In this document: positions 46,700 to 58,899 of the stretch, one piece after another
Layout of the letters: the number at the start of each line of letters is the position of its first letter
Numbering within the stretch: position 1 is the stretch's first letter
Assembly (NCBI GenBank): GCA_025267735.1
Contig: CM046294.1
Span: forward strand, 47,298,070 to 47,362,069
Reading direction: 5' to 3'
DNA length: 64,000 nucleotides
DNA from: Mactra quadrangularis
Taxonomy: Eukaryota; Mollusca; Bivalvia; Venerida; Mactridae
Program-made: the position numbers and the translations under genes
Notes under the pieces: model-generated
What the model was told of the DNA's origin: nothing
Seen by the model: the letters and a program-made list of their open reading frames with translations, nothing else
Database searches by the model: none

Positions 46700-47476
46700 C
46701 ATTGGTTCCATGTAACATTAAAGTGTATATTTAGTTCTGTTTTGTTCTTTGACTATTCGCATTTTTTTTCTCACATCACCATTTGGATTTCGCGTGACCT
46801 CAGCAAGTCATATTTGACCATAATCATTGAAATAAAAACTCAACTAAAGTTTATGGGTTTTATATTCTAACAATATTTTAACCTTCAAGAAGATGCTTCT
46901 TTCGATCGTCACCTTAAAAAAAGAAAAAATATATGTCGCATCATAAGTTTGAGTTCTACATACATATAAAGCACTTAAACTCAGAGAAACTTAAGCAATT
47001 TGTCAATTTTGGACGAATAGCAATTATATTACATGTATATATTTCTTATATCATCCAAGATGGAGAGTTATAAGTAAAATAACATACAGAATTATACACG
47101 GATTTTAGATACAAACATGAATACAATGAATATAAGAGAATTAAATAAAAAAGTAAATGAAAAATCGTACCTTTGTCTGCTTTTTTCCGGCCATGATATT
47201 GTATTTTTCAATTTATTTTCAGTTATTTAATGATATACATACTAGACCTTTACATGATATTTTATGACTTCACGCTTGGTGATCAACAACAATGCTCTAA
47301 GCTTGATATCGTCACAATTACGTTTATACCCGTCGCTTTCAATTGATTTCAATACCACTGTCATGTAGCTGTGTACGGGGCAGTCACCCAGGACGGCGGA
47401 CCGAACGCTGGTGAAAAGGTAAACAAACATATTTTATTTTCTCGATTTCTCTAACTTAACCCACATTTATTTAGAG
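46700..47476. other. Non-coding stretch, nothing recognised
   Basis: AT-rich sequence with no supported gene. Confidence 0.4.
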
Positions 47477-47615
47477 GTTAATGATTAGTTGCTACTCGCC
47501 ATTATGCGATAATCACCCGATGACGTCCATAATAGCCTGAGGGCCTTTGGCCCGAAGGCTATTATGGACTCGAGGGTGATTATCGCATAATGGCGAGTAG
47601 CAACTAATCATTAAC
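47477..47615. repeat. 139-base near-perfect hairpin
   Basis: The outer arms (47477-47518 and 47574-47615) pair perfectly over 42 bp, starting GTTAATGATTAGTTGCTACT. The inner arms GTCCATAATAGCC and GGCTATTATGGAC pair again, and GGGCC pairs with GGCCC around a tiny TTT-type loop. It contains CGCCATTATGCGATAATCA, and related ATTATGCATAATGGGCGAGT occurs at 48.38 kb. Confidence 0.92.
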
Positions 47616-47619
47616 GTCT

Positions 47620-48640
47620 TTAATACGTTTGTTCAGAGTCCGGTCTCGAATTTTAAGTAAACTAAGAACAATTATTTTGGGACGAATAGATCACTAGCGA
47701 ATTTTTTGAGGACGAATCAGTACTTTGATGACGTAATGTAACAATGACGTAGAATATAATGTAAACTTTGTTGTCAAATGGCGGTCGTATTTTTAAACGT
47801 TTGTAACCAGTTTACTTTCATTTATCATGGATTAAAACGATATTATCAGGAGACTGGAACCAGTATTTGTGTTTTTCAAACTTGAAATTGAGGATATGGA
47901 GATAAGGATTATGTATGGAAACACATACATTCAGCGGGAGGAGTCATTCATTGATTTGCCGAAAATGGCATGGACGTTCATGATGATTTTAGAAGCCAGT
48001 TCCATTATATTTAATTTATGCATGGCTTGACTTTGGTAAAACAATAGTCAACCTATGCATATACTTTATAATGGCTGGATATTCGTCAAATTAAACACGG
48101 AAAGGAATTGAGTGCAAATTTCGGAGTTTGGTATTTTACAGCGTCAACAACAACGGTTGAGTCTGCTGAATTTGAATGGTGAAGTAAGTGATTTATAATG
48201 AAATTATTTGTAAAATTACAAATAAGACTTTTTATGCATTATAGTTTTGTTGAATATGTGCGTCAAAATCTAAAATTCTATTTGACAAAGTCAACGACTC
48301 AAGAATTCTTTCGGCCGCCATGTTTGAAGAAACTGCTGCTTGATGACGTATACAATGCGCGTGCAATAATTCGGCGCCTATTATGCATAATGGGCGAGTT
48401 GCAGGCGGCCAAAATCGCATAATACGGGAAAAAGTCGCGTAATGTCCGTGTAGACTTGTCACATTTGTTACTATATATAGTAACAAACGTATTAATGCTG
48501 CATAATCAGTAGCGTGTTCAGTTACCGCGAACGTTACAAAACGTTCCGTAAGGATACTTTCGGAACTCCTCGGCCATTCGCTGCGTATAATCTCGGACAT
48601 ATTTAGACGCTATTTTGAAACTACCGGTGTTTAAATTAGC
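47620..48640. mobile_element. Probable continuation of a fold-back element
   Basis: TTAATACGTTTGTT just right of the hairpin recurs inverted near 48480-48495, and the segment 48530-48640 matches the arm of the 33.5-kb fold-back element (CGGAACTCCTCGGCCATTCG). Frames at 48198-48422 and 48232-48600 are shadows. Boundaries are uncertain. Confidence 0.5.
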
Positions 48641-49220
48641 ATGGTCCATATAGTGTTCAAACCAGGGATTTGTCTGGGACCCAGTCGTACTTTGTCAGGT
48701 AAAAGTACGTCAGGCAAAGCACACATAATTTAAATGAGCAGAAAATATTCTGTAGCAATACACTTCATCCAGTTGTAAATGGGTATCTGCAAAATATGTA
48801 TAATTCCGCTACACAAATATGGTATATAATGATAATATGTAAGAAACAAGTAAACTATAGTTACTGATACAAGCTATTGACATTATATAGTGTTAAACAA
48901 TAGTTTAACCCCAGCCTATCTTAGCTGCCATTTACTTTTTTACCTACAATACGTGAGCTTTTTTGGAGTGTTCACATTGGCAATACCACGTGACTGTCAC
49001 AAATGCTACGGTTTGAAGAAGATAATAGTGAAAACTCGACTCGACTCAAAGTTTAAAGAGCTGTTAGTTATACTATGTTAATTATTGTCTGATTTCAATG
49101 ATAACTACGCAAGACTTAGCAGAAGAAAGTGTACTTGTTGCTAATAGTCAATAGTATATAGATATGTAGATAGATGAGTTATTGTACATTTATTTACAAA
49201 TGTACCTGTATAATTAAAAC
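48640..49220. other. Non-coding stretch, nothing recognised
   Basis: No supported gene before the minisatellite. Confidence 0.4.
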
Positions 49221-49221
49221 A

Positions 49222-50695
49222 TGGAGTATGAACACTGTGACCTCTGGAGTATGAACACCGTGACCTCTGGAGTATGAACACTGACCTCTGGAGTATGAAC
49301 ACTGTGACCCATAGAGTATGAACACTGTGACATCTGGAGTATGAACACTGTGATCTCTGGAGTATGAACACTGTGACATCTGGAGTATGAACACTGTGAC
49401 CTCTGGAGTATGAACACTGTGACATCTGGAGTATGAACACCATGACCCTGGAGTATGAACACCGTGACCTCTGGAGTATGAACACCGTGACCCCTGGAGT
49501 ATGAACACTGTGACCCCTGGAGTATGAACACTGTGGCGCCTAGAGTATGAACATTGTGACCCCTGGAGTATGAACACTGTGACCCATAGAGTATGATCAA
49601 TGTGACGCCTGGAGTATGAACACTGTGACCTCTGGAGTATGAACACCATGACCCTGGAGTATGAACACCGTGATCTCTGGAGTATGAACACCGTGACCCC
49701 TGGATTATGAACACTATGACGCCTGGAGTATGAACACTGTGACCCCTGGAGTACGAACACCATGACCCCTGGAGTATGAACACTGTGACCCCTGGAGTAC
49801 GAACACTGTGACCCCTCGAGTACGAACACTGTGACCTCTGGAGTACGAACACCGTGACCTCTGGAGTATGAACACCGTGACCCCTGGAGTATGAACAATG
49901 TGACCTCTGGAGTACGAACACTGTGACCTCTGGAGTAAGAACACCGTGACCTCTGGAGTATGAACACCATGACCCCTGGAGTATGAACACCTTGACCCCG
50001 GAGTATGAACACCGTGACCCCTGGAGTATGAACACCCTGACCCCTGGAGTATGAACACCTTGACCCCTGGAGTATGAACATCGTGACGCCTAGAGTATGA
50101 ACACCGTGACCCCTGGAGTATGAACACCGTGACCCCTGGAGTATGAACACCGTGACCCCTGGAGTACGAACACCGTGACCTCTGGAGGATGATCACCATG
50201 ACTCCTGGATTATGAACACCATGACCCCTGGAGTATGAACACCGTGACCCCTGGAGAATGAACACTTTGACCCCTGGAGTACGAACACCGTGACCCCTGG
50301 AGTATGAACACCGTGACCCCTGGAGTATGAACACCGTGACCCCTGGAATATGAACCCCGTGACCCCTGGAGTATGAACACCTGGACCCCTGGAATATGAA
50401 CACCGTGACCCCTGTAGTATGAACATCGTGACGCCTAGAGTATGAACACCATGACTCCTAGAGTATGAACACCGTGACCCCTGGAGTATGAACACCGTGA
50501 CCCCAGGAGTATGAACACCTTGACCCCTGGAATATGAACACCGTGACCCCTGTAGTATGAACATCGTGACGCCTAGAGTATGAACACCATGACTCCTAGA
50601 GTATGAACACCGTGACCCCTGGAGTATGAACATCGTGACCCCTGGAGTATGAACATCGTGACCCCTGGAGTATGAACATCGTGACCCCTGGAGTA
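49222..50695. repeat. 23-bp minisatellite, about 64 units
   Basis: Unit GTGACCCCTGGAGTATGAACACC (23 bp; shown as GTGACCCCTGG plus AGTATGAACACC). The minus strand is open in all three frames with a 23-residue period (for example 49194-50150), because the unit lacks stops; I do not call a protein. Left units favour CTGTGACCTC and right units CCGTGACCCC. A six-unit (138-bp) higher-order block is duplicated at about 50391 and 50529. Confidence 0.95.
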
Positions 50696-50699
50696 GGGA

Positions 50700-53549
50700 A
50701 AATAGTAACATCAGAAGCATAACTTCAACAAAGTTTGGAGAGAACCTTTAGGTCACAGCAGGATTTGGAAGTTTTAATGTAACGTCTTTTTGACCATCGC
50801 TTAGTACAAAACTGTGAAGATAATTCTCACTATTTATTTCACTGTCTTACGAATTCTATTTTATAACACAATCTTTTTTCGAGGGAGATAGCAACTGAGT
50901 TACTTCTTCGTGGAGACAATAATCAACCTCTTACTACTCATAAACATCTACATAGCGTTGTGATTTATCTTATTGATGAGTTTTCTGGGAGATTCGAGTG
51001 AATTTTTTTTATATTTTTTTCGACATTTTTAATAATTTGATTTGAAAAAGATATTTAGAAGGTATATGTAGAAGGGATCGGGACAACTCAACCCTATGCG
51101 TTACTGGAACTTAACATAGACCGTTACAACGGTTCGAGCCGCCAACGCTAATTTCTGCACCTCGAACCATGAATTCTGAACCAAGATATACCGACAGACG
51201 TGTACGATTCAGTATTTCCCATTTGGAACTCCTCGGCCATTCACTAAGAATTCACTATTCATTCAATGAATGGTGAATTATTCCGAATGAGTACTCGTAT
51301 GTAGAAGTTTCAATGGACGACTTTCAGTTGTAAGCAGATCTAAGCAGATCTTCATAGTATTCCAATCGATATTTGGCAGAGCTTGAAAGACTCACGTGAC
51401 ATTCACGAAACAATCATGGCGGCCAGTGGAAAGCAAATGCTACAACTTCATGTTAATGAACGAAAATTGCCTCCAAGTATTTTATATTAGACTAGGAAGT
51501 ATCTACACGGTTACCAGTAATGCAACTATTGTATGTGGTCCTCTTTATCCGTCGTCAAACAAGAAATCCAACACATAATGTATGTCAACTTCTTACTTGA
51601 ATTTCTGCTCGACGTGGTCGATTAACAAGCCTATTCTAGAAATACAAGAAGAACACAACAACTAATCGAAAACCCTAATAGAGTTTTAGATTTCTACAGC
51701 TCTAAGATAACAGAATCGATATGCTTATTTTATAAATTTAAAAAATAATGAACAAACTATTTTTTTAAAATTAAAGGAACAAAAGTAGAATAAATGGAGT
51801 CGAATGACACTAATTACAACAACAATGTTAAAGGATCTATGAAAACAATAATGATGCTAATTTAGCGTTTTAAGCTCCACTATTCATAAAAAAGGAAACT
51901 GCACCACTCAGTGTTGGTGGCGGTGAAACGATCGATTGATAAAATATGTGAGTAAACATACCAGGAACAACAACTGAAAAAAACCCAGACTAAAACGTCT
52001 TACACAAACAAAAAATGAACACTTGCCCCAATACGTTCAAGAACAATAACAGTTTGTATTGGTGAAAACATCTTCAATTCATTCTTTACTAGAGATTGTT
52101 GCATGCTCAAAAACACGTACATAGAAAAAGAGCTAACATAATTGCCAAGTACTCAATGACCTCTCTGAGACCAGAGCACTTGAGTAAAATCAGCACAAAC
52201 ATGACAACACGAATGAAAGATACAGGTCGAGTCATTGCGTTCTTTAAATGATAAGATTTACACAAAATCCCTGTAACCAAGATTTACGAAGAAATGGTTT
52301 TGTATCTTTGTTAGTACCTTAAGGATTAACTTAAAACTTCACATATTTTCTCCTAGGCTATCATTGGACGCCACGTACCAAGTTTCATAACACTAGAAAA
52401 TCTTTTGCTGAATTTCTTTTTTTATATATAGGAAATCGTCGGTTACGGTTAAGATTTTATATGCGACATTCATCTTAGCGACTTCTACATTTTTCATAAA
52501 TGTTTAAGTACATGTATATTCAAACACTCGAATAGTCGAGCGTGTTATGTCTGTTAACATCTTAATTATACTTATTTATATATCGATGATACATCTATCT
52601 TTTGCAGTTTTCATATAGTTATTGTGATTCTGTATCAACCACATTATTAAAACTAAGTAAAAATCTAAAACTAAGGAAAAAAGGATATTCTGAGAGAAGG
52701 TAACGTAGCTTACATTTTGTACAGAATAATATATAATATAAGCTTAAAAGCGCGACGAAATCAATATTACATATATATTTGAATATCAAATTTGTCTTAT
52801 AACATAAAATACAAGTTATAAATTTATACATGTACTATACAATAACTTTTTACGTTACATAATCAAATAATGTTGTGTTGCGGCGTTGACGTAGTTGTAG
52901 ATTGGAAATGCCTTTTTACATATGTTCTGTTTTTGTTTTGTTGTTTGGTCTTAAAGGATAACACCGTAACAATTCAGTGTAAAGGTCAATTAGTCGCTGA
53001 TTTATCCATGATATATTATTCTATTTCACTCGTTCTGCATGAACACATAGATTATGCTTTGCTAAATAGGTTTGCAATTGCCGAAAGTCGTATGCCGATC
53101 ACAAGCAAATGGATCAACGACGCTTTTATTAATTCTTATTTTATCAAAATAATATGAATATGCATTTTTTATAATCTGTAGTTGTAGCTAATATTACTTA
53201 TTTTGTCTGTCAGATTAAATATATCTACCATAATTTCAGACTGGTACGTAATCCGTAAGTAGATCCGTAATCACATAAATGGAAAATTCTGCGACGGTCA
53301 CTGTCATAAACATATTTATTTTTATTAAAAAAATTCATATGAAATGTCTGTAAAATTTTAACTTGATTACGCGTAATTTTACTCTTACAATAAATCCATT
53401 TCTGTTACTGTTACTAAGAACGATCAATATACCTTCTGGTTACCAGGAGTCAATACCAAAAAAAACTTCTGAATCGAATAAAAGAAAATATTCCGATCCT
53501 ATAAAATTACCTCTTTTTTATTCCAAACAAATCCGAACTTTGGTTGATC
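50700..53549. other. Non-coding stretch with two repeat fragments
   Basis: A CGGGACAACTCAACCC fragment at 51081 matches the intron composite of the TRIM-like gene. GGAACTCCTCGGCCATTC near 51224-51243 matches the fold-back family. The small frames at 51396, 52619, 52870 and 53363 have no recognisable content. Confidence 0.5.
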
Positions 53550-54150
53550 TTAAGCCTATTTCACATCACGCTTGCGGCAGCCGTACGACGACATTTTCTG
53601 AAAAATCGCAGAACTTCGTACGAACGCCGCAAGACAGTCGTGCGTTTTTTCAAGTGATCGCATCGTCGTAGACGTCGCAAGTCAAATGTTCGACATGTTT
53701 ATTTTTCTTGCGATTTCGTTGCGATTTTTTATTTTTGGAACCCGCAAGACAGTCGTGCGACTGCCGTTAGACAACCGTACGTCATTCTTGAGACAGTTGC
53801 ACGTCAGTTAAAGAATAAGGCGTTCGCATGAATATCGTACGACTCTCGTACAAGTTTGCGTTTGTCGTGCGATTGACGTACGGATGACGTACGAAACTTT
53901 TCGAAATCTCACGACAGTCTTACGACAGTCGTAAGTGTTTGTACGACAGCCTTGCGATTATCGCACGGCAGTCGTGCGTAAACACGTGCGACGAACAACC
54001 TACGGCTCGTGAGAGCATCGTACGACCGCCGTACGACGATTGCACGGAAAGTTTGATGTATCTGCGGCGGCTGCGATTCGTCTGCGATTTCGTTCGCAGT
54101 AAAAATCGTACGACAAAAAAATCGCACGGCTGATGTGAAACAGGCTTTAA
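53550..54150. mobile_element. ~600-bp TTAA-flanked MITE (piggyBac-type target)
   Basis: TTAA at both ends, with imperfect inverted ends GCCTATTTCACATCA and (A)GCCTGTTTCACATCA. The interior is packed with CGTACGAC, ACAGTCGTGCG and TTGCGA motifs in both orientations. TTAA target choice suggests piggyBac mobilisation. It contains no transposase; frames at 53909-54159 are shadows. Confidence 0.8.
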
Positions 54151-54194
54151 ACCATGCAATAAACGTGGTTCAACTATTATTTTTCTCTTTTCAG

Positions 54195-55106
54195 ATGAAT
54201 GCCTCAGCTAACGTATCTCAAATATCGGATTATGGCGAAAACAAAAACACCACACAAAATGTCAACAATTATATGAACATAAAAATATGTATATCTTCAA
54301 TACAGTTCATCTGCATAGGTATATGTGTAGTTTCTCTAATTGCTATAAGCAAAACGAAGAAAACACCACCTGTCACCAAATTCCATACTCAGGGACTTAT
54401 AGTGTTCGATCTAGGGGCCAATACATTCGCATTTGTTAACATGTATGTTAACAACAGTATTATAAATTCGGTGTTACAAAAATGTTGCCTTACTTTTTTA
54501 ATCTGTTCGTTTGTGTCCGTTAGCATGATGTCGTTCGATAGATGGGTAGCGATAAACAAACCCAATTTATATCTAAGAAAGTTCACACTCAGAAAATGTA
54601 AAAATGCCTCGATAGTTGTCTGGTTTGTTGTATTTACGATAAATCAACTTCGATTGAATGTATTTTGTCAAAACCAATATATAACTAACAGAAGCGCAAT
54701 ATGTGAAATCATGAACACATCAGCTACTTTACTATTTCTCATTTTAATCGTATGTATAACCGTCGCCTGTTACATTTCCATATATAAAACATTGCGGTAC
54801 CAATCTAAACGATGTGGTCTTAATTCGGCTTATATATCGCAGAACTCACGTGCAACCCACCTTGTGCCTTTTTACATGACCAACAATGTGTTGATCACAG
54901 CGTTTGTTCTTTCGGCTTTTGCCGTATTGAAAGAGGTGGCACTTGTGCGAATCCTAACTAACTGTTTAGCTACAAGCACGACTATAGTTGATACAGCTCT
55001 ATATGTATTATGGTTTGATGAATGTAAACTTAAGTTATTAATAATATTTTCTAATGTTATACCTTGCTTAAAGGGTATATGTCTCTCACGATTTTTTTGT
55101 ACATAA
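54195..55106 (+). CDS. Rhodopsin-like (class A) GPCR, orphan
   Basis: 303 residues from the ATG of MNASANVSQ, chosen because it follows the MITE and opens with three N-glycosylation sites (N2, N6, N18) before the first membrane segment. Seven hydrophobic segments: about 30-51, 66-86, 94-114, 130-150, 172-195, 232-255 and 262-285. TM2 has an Asp (D72), and TM3 ends in FDRWVAINKP, a DRW form of the DRY motif. TM6 has no CWxP, and TM7 has ALYVLWFDE instead of NPxxY. The ligand is unknown; divergent peptide or chemosensory receptors are possible. TTTTCTCTTTTCAG directly precedes the ATG, so an upstream non-coding exon is possible. The reading frame extends to 54135, but that part lies in the MITE. 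Confidence 0.85.
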   Translation: MNASANVSQISDYGENKNTTQNVNNYMNIKICISSIQFICIGICVVSLIAISKTKKTPPVTKFHTQGLIVFDLGANTFAFVNMYVNNSIINSVLQKCCLTFLICSFVSVSMMSFDRWVAINKPNLYLRKFTLRKCKNASIVVWFVVFTINQLRLNVFCQNQYITNRSAICEIMNTSATLLFLILIVCITVACYISIYKTLRYQSKRCGLNSAYISQNSRATHLVPFYMTNNVLITAFVLSAFAVLKEVALVRILTNCLATSTTIVDTALYVLWFDECKLKLLIIFSNVIPCLKGICLSRFFCT

Positions 55107-55687
55107 ATTTCACAAAGAATATTTTAATATCGGCCATGCATCCAAAAGACCAAATCACAAAGAAATTTTATCAAAATACGCGCCCGAGAATTAATTCAAA
55201 TAGTTGAACATCATTTTCTAATTTTCGGTTGACCAACCGAAAATTAAATCTGATTTTCGAGCGGAATCAAGCGGAATCTTACGGTGTTTCGCGCATGCGC
55301 CGTCAACTGTTTACATTTAAAGATGGCGACGCCCATGAGCAAAAGGGGAGTAGATTATCTGTATCCAATCAGCCGAGGGGCGTAACCAGTATCCACTGAG
55401 ACGAGTTTTAGTCACGCCCCTCATGAATATCGGTATAAACTTAACCATCACCAGTAGGAACGCCCTACTGAATATTTATGATTATATTATTTTCTTTAAA
55501 AATAATATTTCACACTGTACAAGAGTATTGTGCATGAAGTATTACATATTGACTACAATGTCATAATTAAGAAGTATTATTATTTCAACCGAATTTAAAC
55601 CAAAAAATAGATCTAACTAAGAATTTTGCAAAAAATATTTGCTAATAAGAAATGTTTTGGTGCATACAAAATCAAAAATATCCATAC
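55107..55687. other. Stretch between GPCR and satellite, with a palindrome and a lone satellite unit
   Basis: AATTTTCGGTTG and CAACCGAAAATT form a 12-bp-arm palindrome at 55220-55245. A single satellite-like unit, GTATCCACTGAGACGAG, lies at 55391-55407, about 280 bp before the array. Confidence 0.7.
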
Positions 55688-58098
55688 AGTATCCACTCAA
55701 ACGTGGTGTCATATAGTAGGGTATCCACTGAGACGAGGTGCCTTATAGCATAGTATCCACTGAGACGAGCTGTCTTATAGCACTGTATCCACCGAGACGA
55801 GGTGTATTATAGTACTGTAACCTCTGAGACAAGGTGTCTTATAGCACTGTAACCACTGAGACGAGGTGCCTTATAGTACTGTAACCTCTGAGACAAGGTG
55901 TCTTATAGCACTGTAACCACTGAGACGAGGTGCCTTATAGCACTGTAACCACTGAGACGAGGTGTCTTATAGTACTGTAACCACTGAGACGAGGTGTCTT
56001 ATATAATGATATCCACTGAGACAAGGTGTCTAACTGTATCCACTGAGACGAGGTGTTTTATAGCACTGTTTCCACTGAGACACTTGGTGTTTTATGGTAC
56101 GGTAACCACTGAGACGAGGTGTATTATAGAACTGTAACCACTGAGACGAGGTGTTTTATAGTACTGTAACCACTGAGACGAGGTGTTTTATAGTACTGTA
56201 ACCACTGAGACGAGGTGTTTTATAGTAATGTAACCACTGAGACGAGGTGTATTATAGTACTGTAACCACTGAGACGAGGTGTCTTATAGCACTGTAACCA
56301 CTGAGACGAGGTGTCTTATAGTACTGTAACCACTGAGACGAGGTGTCTTATAGCACTGTAACCACTGAGACGAGGTGTTTTATAGTACTGTAACCACTGA
56401 GACGAGGTGTCTTATAGCACTGTAACCACTGAGACGAGGTGTCTTATAGCACTGTAACCACTGAGACGAGGTGTTTTATAGTACTGTAACCACTGAGACG
56501 AGGTGTCTTATAGCACTGTAACCACTGAGACGAGGTGTTTTATAGTACTGTAACCACTGAGACGAGGTGTATTTTAGCACTGTAACCACTGAGACGAGGT
56601 GTTTTATAGTACTGTAACCACTGAAACGAGGTGTCTTATAGCACTGTAACCACTGAGACGAGGTGTTTTATAGTACTGTAACCACTGAGACGAGGTGTCT
56701 TATAGTACTGTAACCACTGAGACGAGGTGTCTTATAGCACTGTAACCACTGAGACGAGGTGTCATATAGCACTGTAACCACTGAGACGAGGTGTATTATA
56801 GTACTGTAACCACTGAGACGAGGTGTTTTATAGTACTGTTTCCACTAAGACAAGGTGTCTTATAGCACTGTATCCACTGAGCCGAGGTGTTTTATAGCAC
56901 TGTATCCACTGAGACGAGGTGTTTTATAGTACGGTATCCACTGAGACGAGGTGTATTATAGAACAGTATCCACTGAGACGAGGTGTACTATAGCACTGTA
57001 TCCACTAAGACGAGGTGTATTATAGCATTGTTACCACTGAGACGAGGTGTATTATAGCACTGTAACCACTGAGACGAGGTGTATTATAGCACTGTTACCA
57101 CTGAGACGAGGTGTATTATAGCACTGTAACCACTGAGACGAGGTGTATTATAGCACTGTAACCACAGAGACGAGGTGTGTTATAGCACTGTTACCACTGA
57201 GACGAGGTGTCTTATAGTTTGGTATCCACTGAGACGAGGTGTCTAATAGTACTGTGTCCACTAAGACGATGTGTCTTATAGAACTGTAACCGCTGAAACG
57301 AGATGTCTTATAGTTTGGTATCCACTGAGACGAGGTGCCTTATATAATGGTATCCACTGAGACAAGGTGTCTTATAGTACTGTGTCCACTAAGACGATGT
57401 GTCTTATAGGACTGTAACCACTGAAACGAGGTGTCTTATTATACTGTATCCACTGAGACGAGGTGTCTTATTATACTGTAACCACTGAGACGAGTTGTCT
57501 TATTATACCGTAACCACTGAAACGAGGTGTCTTAATATACAGTATCCACTGAGACGAGGTGTTTTATTATACTGTATCCACTGAGACGAGGTGTCTTATT
57601 ATACTGTATCCACTGAGACGAGGTGTCTTATAGCACTGTTACCACTGAGACAAGGTGTCTTATAGCACTGTAACCACTAAGACGAGCTGTATTATAGCAT
57701 TGTAACCACTGAGACGAGGTGTCTTATAGCACTGTAACCACTGAGACGAGGTGTATTATAGCACTGTAACCACTGAGACGAGGTGTATTTTAGCACTGTA
57801 ACGACTGAAATGAGGTGTCTTATTATACTGTAACCACTGAGACGAGGTGTTTAATCATACTGTATCCACTGAGACGAGGTGTCTTATAATACTGTAACCA
57901 CCGAGACGAGTTGTCTTATTATACTGTATCCACTGAGACGAGGTGCCTTATTATACTGTGTCCACTGAGACGAGGTGCCTTATAGTACTGTAACCACTGA
58001 AACTAGGTGTCTTATTATACTGTAACCAATGAGACGAGGTGTCTTATTATACTGTATCCACTGAGACGAGTTGTCTTGTATTTTATGAGACGAGCTGT
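55688..58098. repeat. 32-bp satellite, about 74 units
   Basis: Unit GTAACCACTGAGACGAGG plus TGTCTTATAGCACT (32 bp). Both edges carry mostly GTATCCACTG units, and the centre (about 55800-56850) mostly GTAACCACTG, consistent with homogenisation in the middle. The left part alternates TAGCACTG and TAGTACTG, and the right part has a TTATTATACTG variant. No ORF persists, because of stops. Confidence 0.95.
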
Positions 58099-58099
58099 C

Positions 58100-58687
58100 T
58101 AATCACAAAAACAATAAAATCGACTTACCTGCACCTAATGAGCATTGTACGATCAAGAGTGATTATATCGATGGTTGCCCGCAAGACTATCGTAACTACA
58201 TCTTTTTACGAAATAGACTTTTTTTAATTTTTATACATGTACTAATCTTTATGTTTTACATAACTGGAAAAAAAGTTTGGCAAAACATTATTTTCGAAAA
58301 GGTTATTAAATTACCAATCCAGTGTAATTTATACTACTTATAATTACTACTTATTGTATACATACCCTATTAGTAATTGGGACATGGGCAAAAATTTGCC
58401 ATATTTTCACCTTTATGCAATATGGCTATTTCGAGGTGCTCTTTTTTCATTAGTAATTGACTGGCAGATATGCAACAAAGTCAAGTTATGCTCAGTGTGA
58501 TTGGCTGTCAAAAAAGAGCCATTTGAACCTCGACCCCAATTAGTATTATTTAATTACCATTGCAACACTTGAGTGGTGCAAAATGGCAAAAATGCAATCT
58601 TTGCTGTTTTTACGACCAAGTTAGCATTTCATTTAGTTATATTTTCTCAAACTGAGGTTAAAGTGCTATGACCTTTCAGCTGAAGAC
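58100..58687. other. Non-coding stretch with a small inverted repeat
   Basis: TATTAGTAATTGGG near 58368 is mirrored by CCCCAATTAGTATTA near 58548, and GAGGTGCTCTTTTTTCA is mirrored by TCAAAAAAGAGCCATTTGAACCTC. This suggests a ~190-bp MITE. Confidence 0.5.
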
Positions 58688-58890
58688 TGGGTAGCTGAAG
58701 GGACCGCTTAACATGCTCCTAAGTAGCCCGTCTACCTCACTTGGTTTGAATTCCCAGACGGGGAATACTTTTGTGAAGTTTGGTCATTCTCCCTCCTACC
58801 GACTGACTGATTAAAGTTTTAATAAGGGTCCGTCTGCAACAACTGTTTGCATTATGTGCAGACCCCTGAGTGTGACCTATTCACCCATAA
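58688..58890 (+). mobile_element. Degenerate SINE relative
   Basis: GGTTTGAATTCCCAGACGGG (box B region) is followed by AATACTTTTGTGAAGTTTGG and TCATTCTCCCTCCTACCGA, matching the body of the 46.4-kb SINE. The 3' half diverges. Confidence 0.65.
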
Positions 58891-58899
58891 AATGTGTTT

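Noticed and set aside
47169..47195. Short first exon MAGKKQTK for the NXPE-like gene
   Set aside because: The donor is acceptable, but the phase does not join to the membrane-anchor exon.
48232..48600. 122-codon minus-strand frame
   Set aside because: It lies across fold-back repeat sequence shared with 33.5 kb; no domain is recognised.
49222..50695. CRISPR-like array
   Set aside because: Units are directly adjacent with no unique spacers; it is a eukaryotic minisatellite.
49194..50720. Several long minus-strand frames with 23-residue repeats
   Set aside because: Three frames of the same 23-bp array are open at once, so none is selected for coding.
55688..58098. CRISPR-like array
   Set aside because: Contiguous 32-bp units without spacers, in an animal genome.
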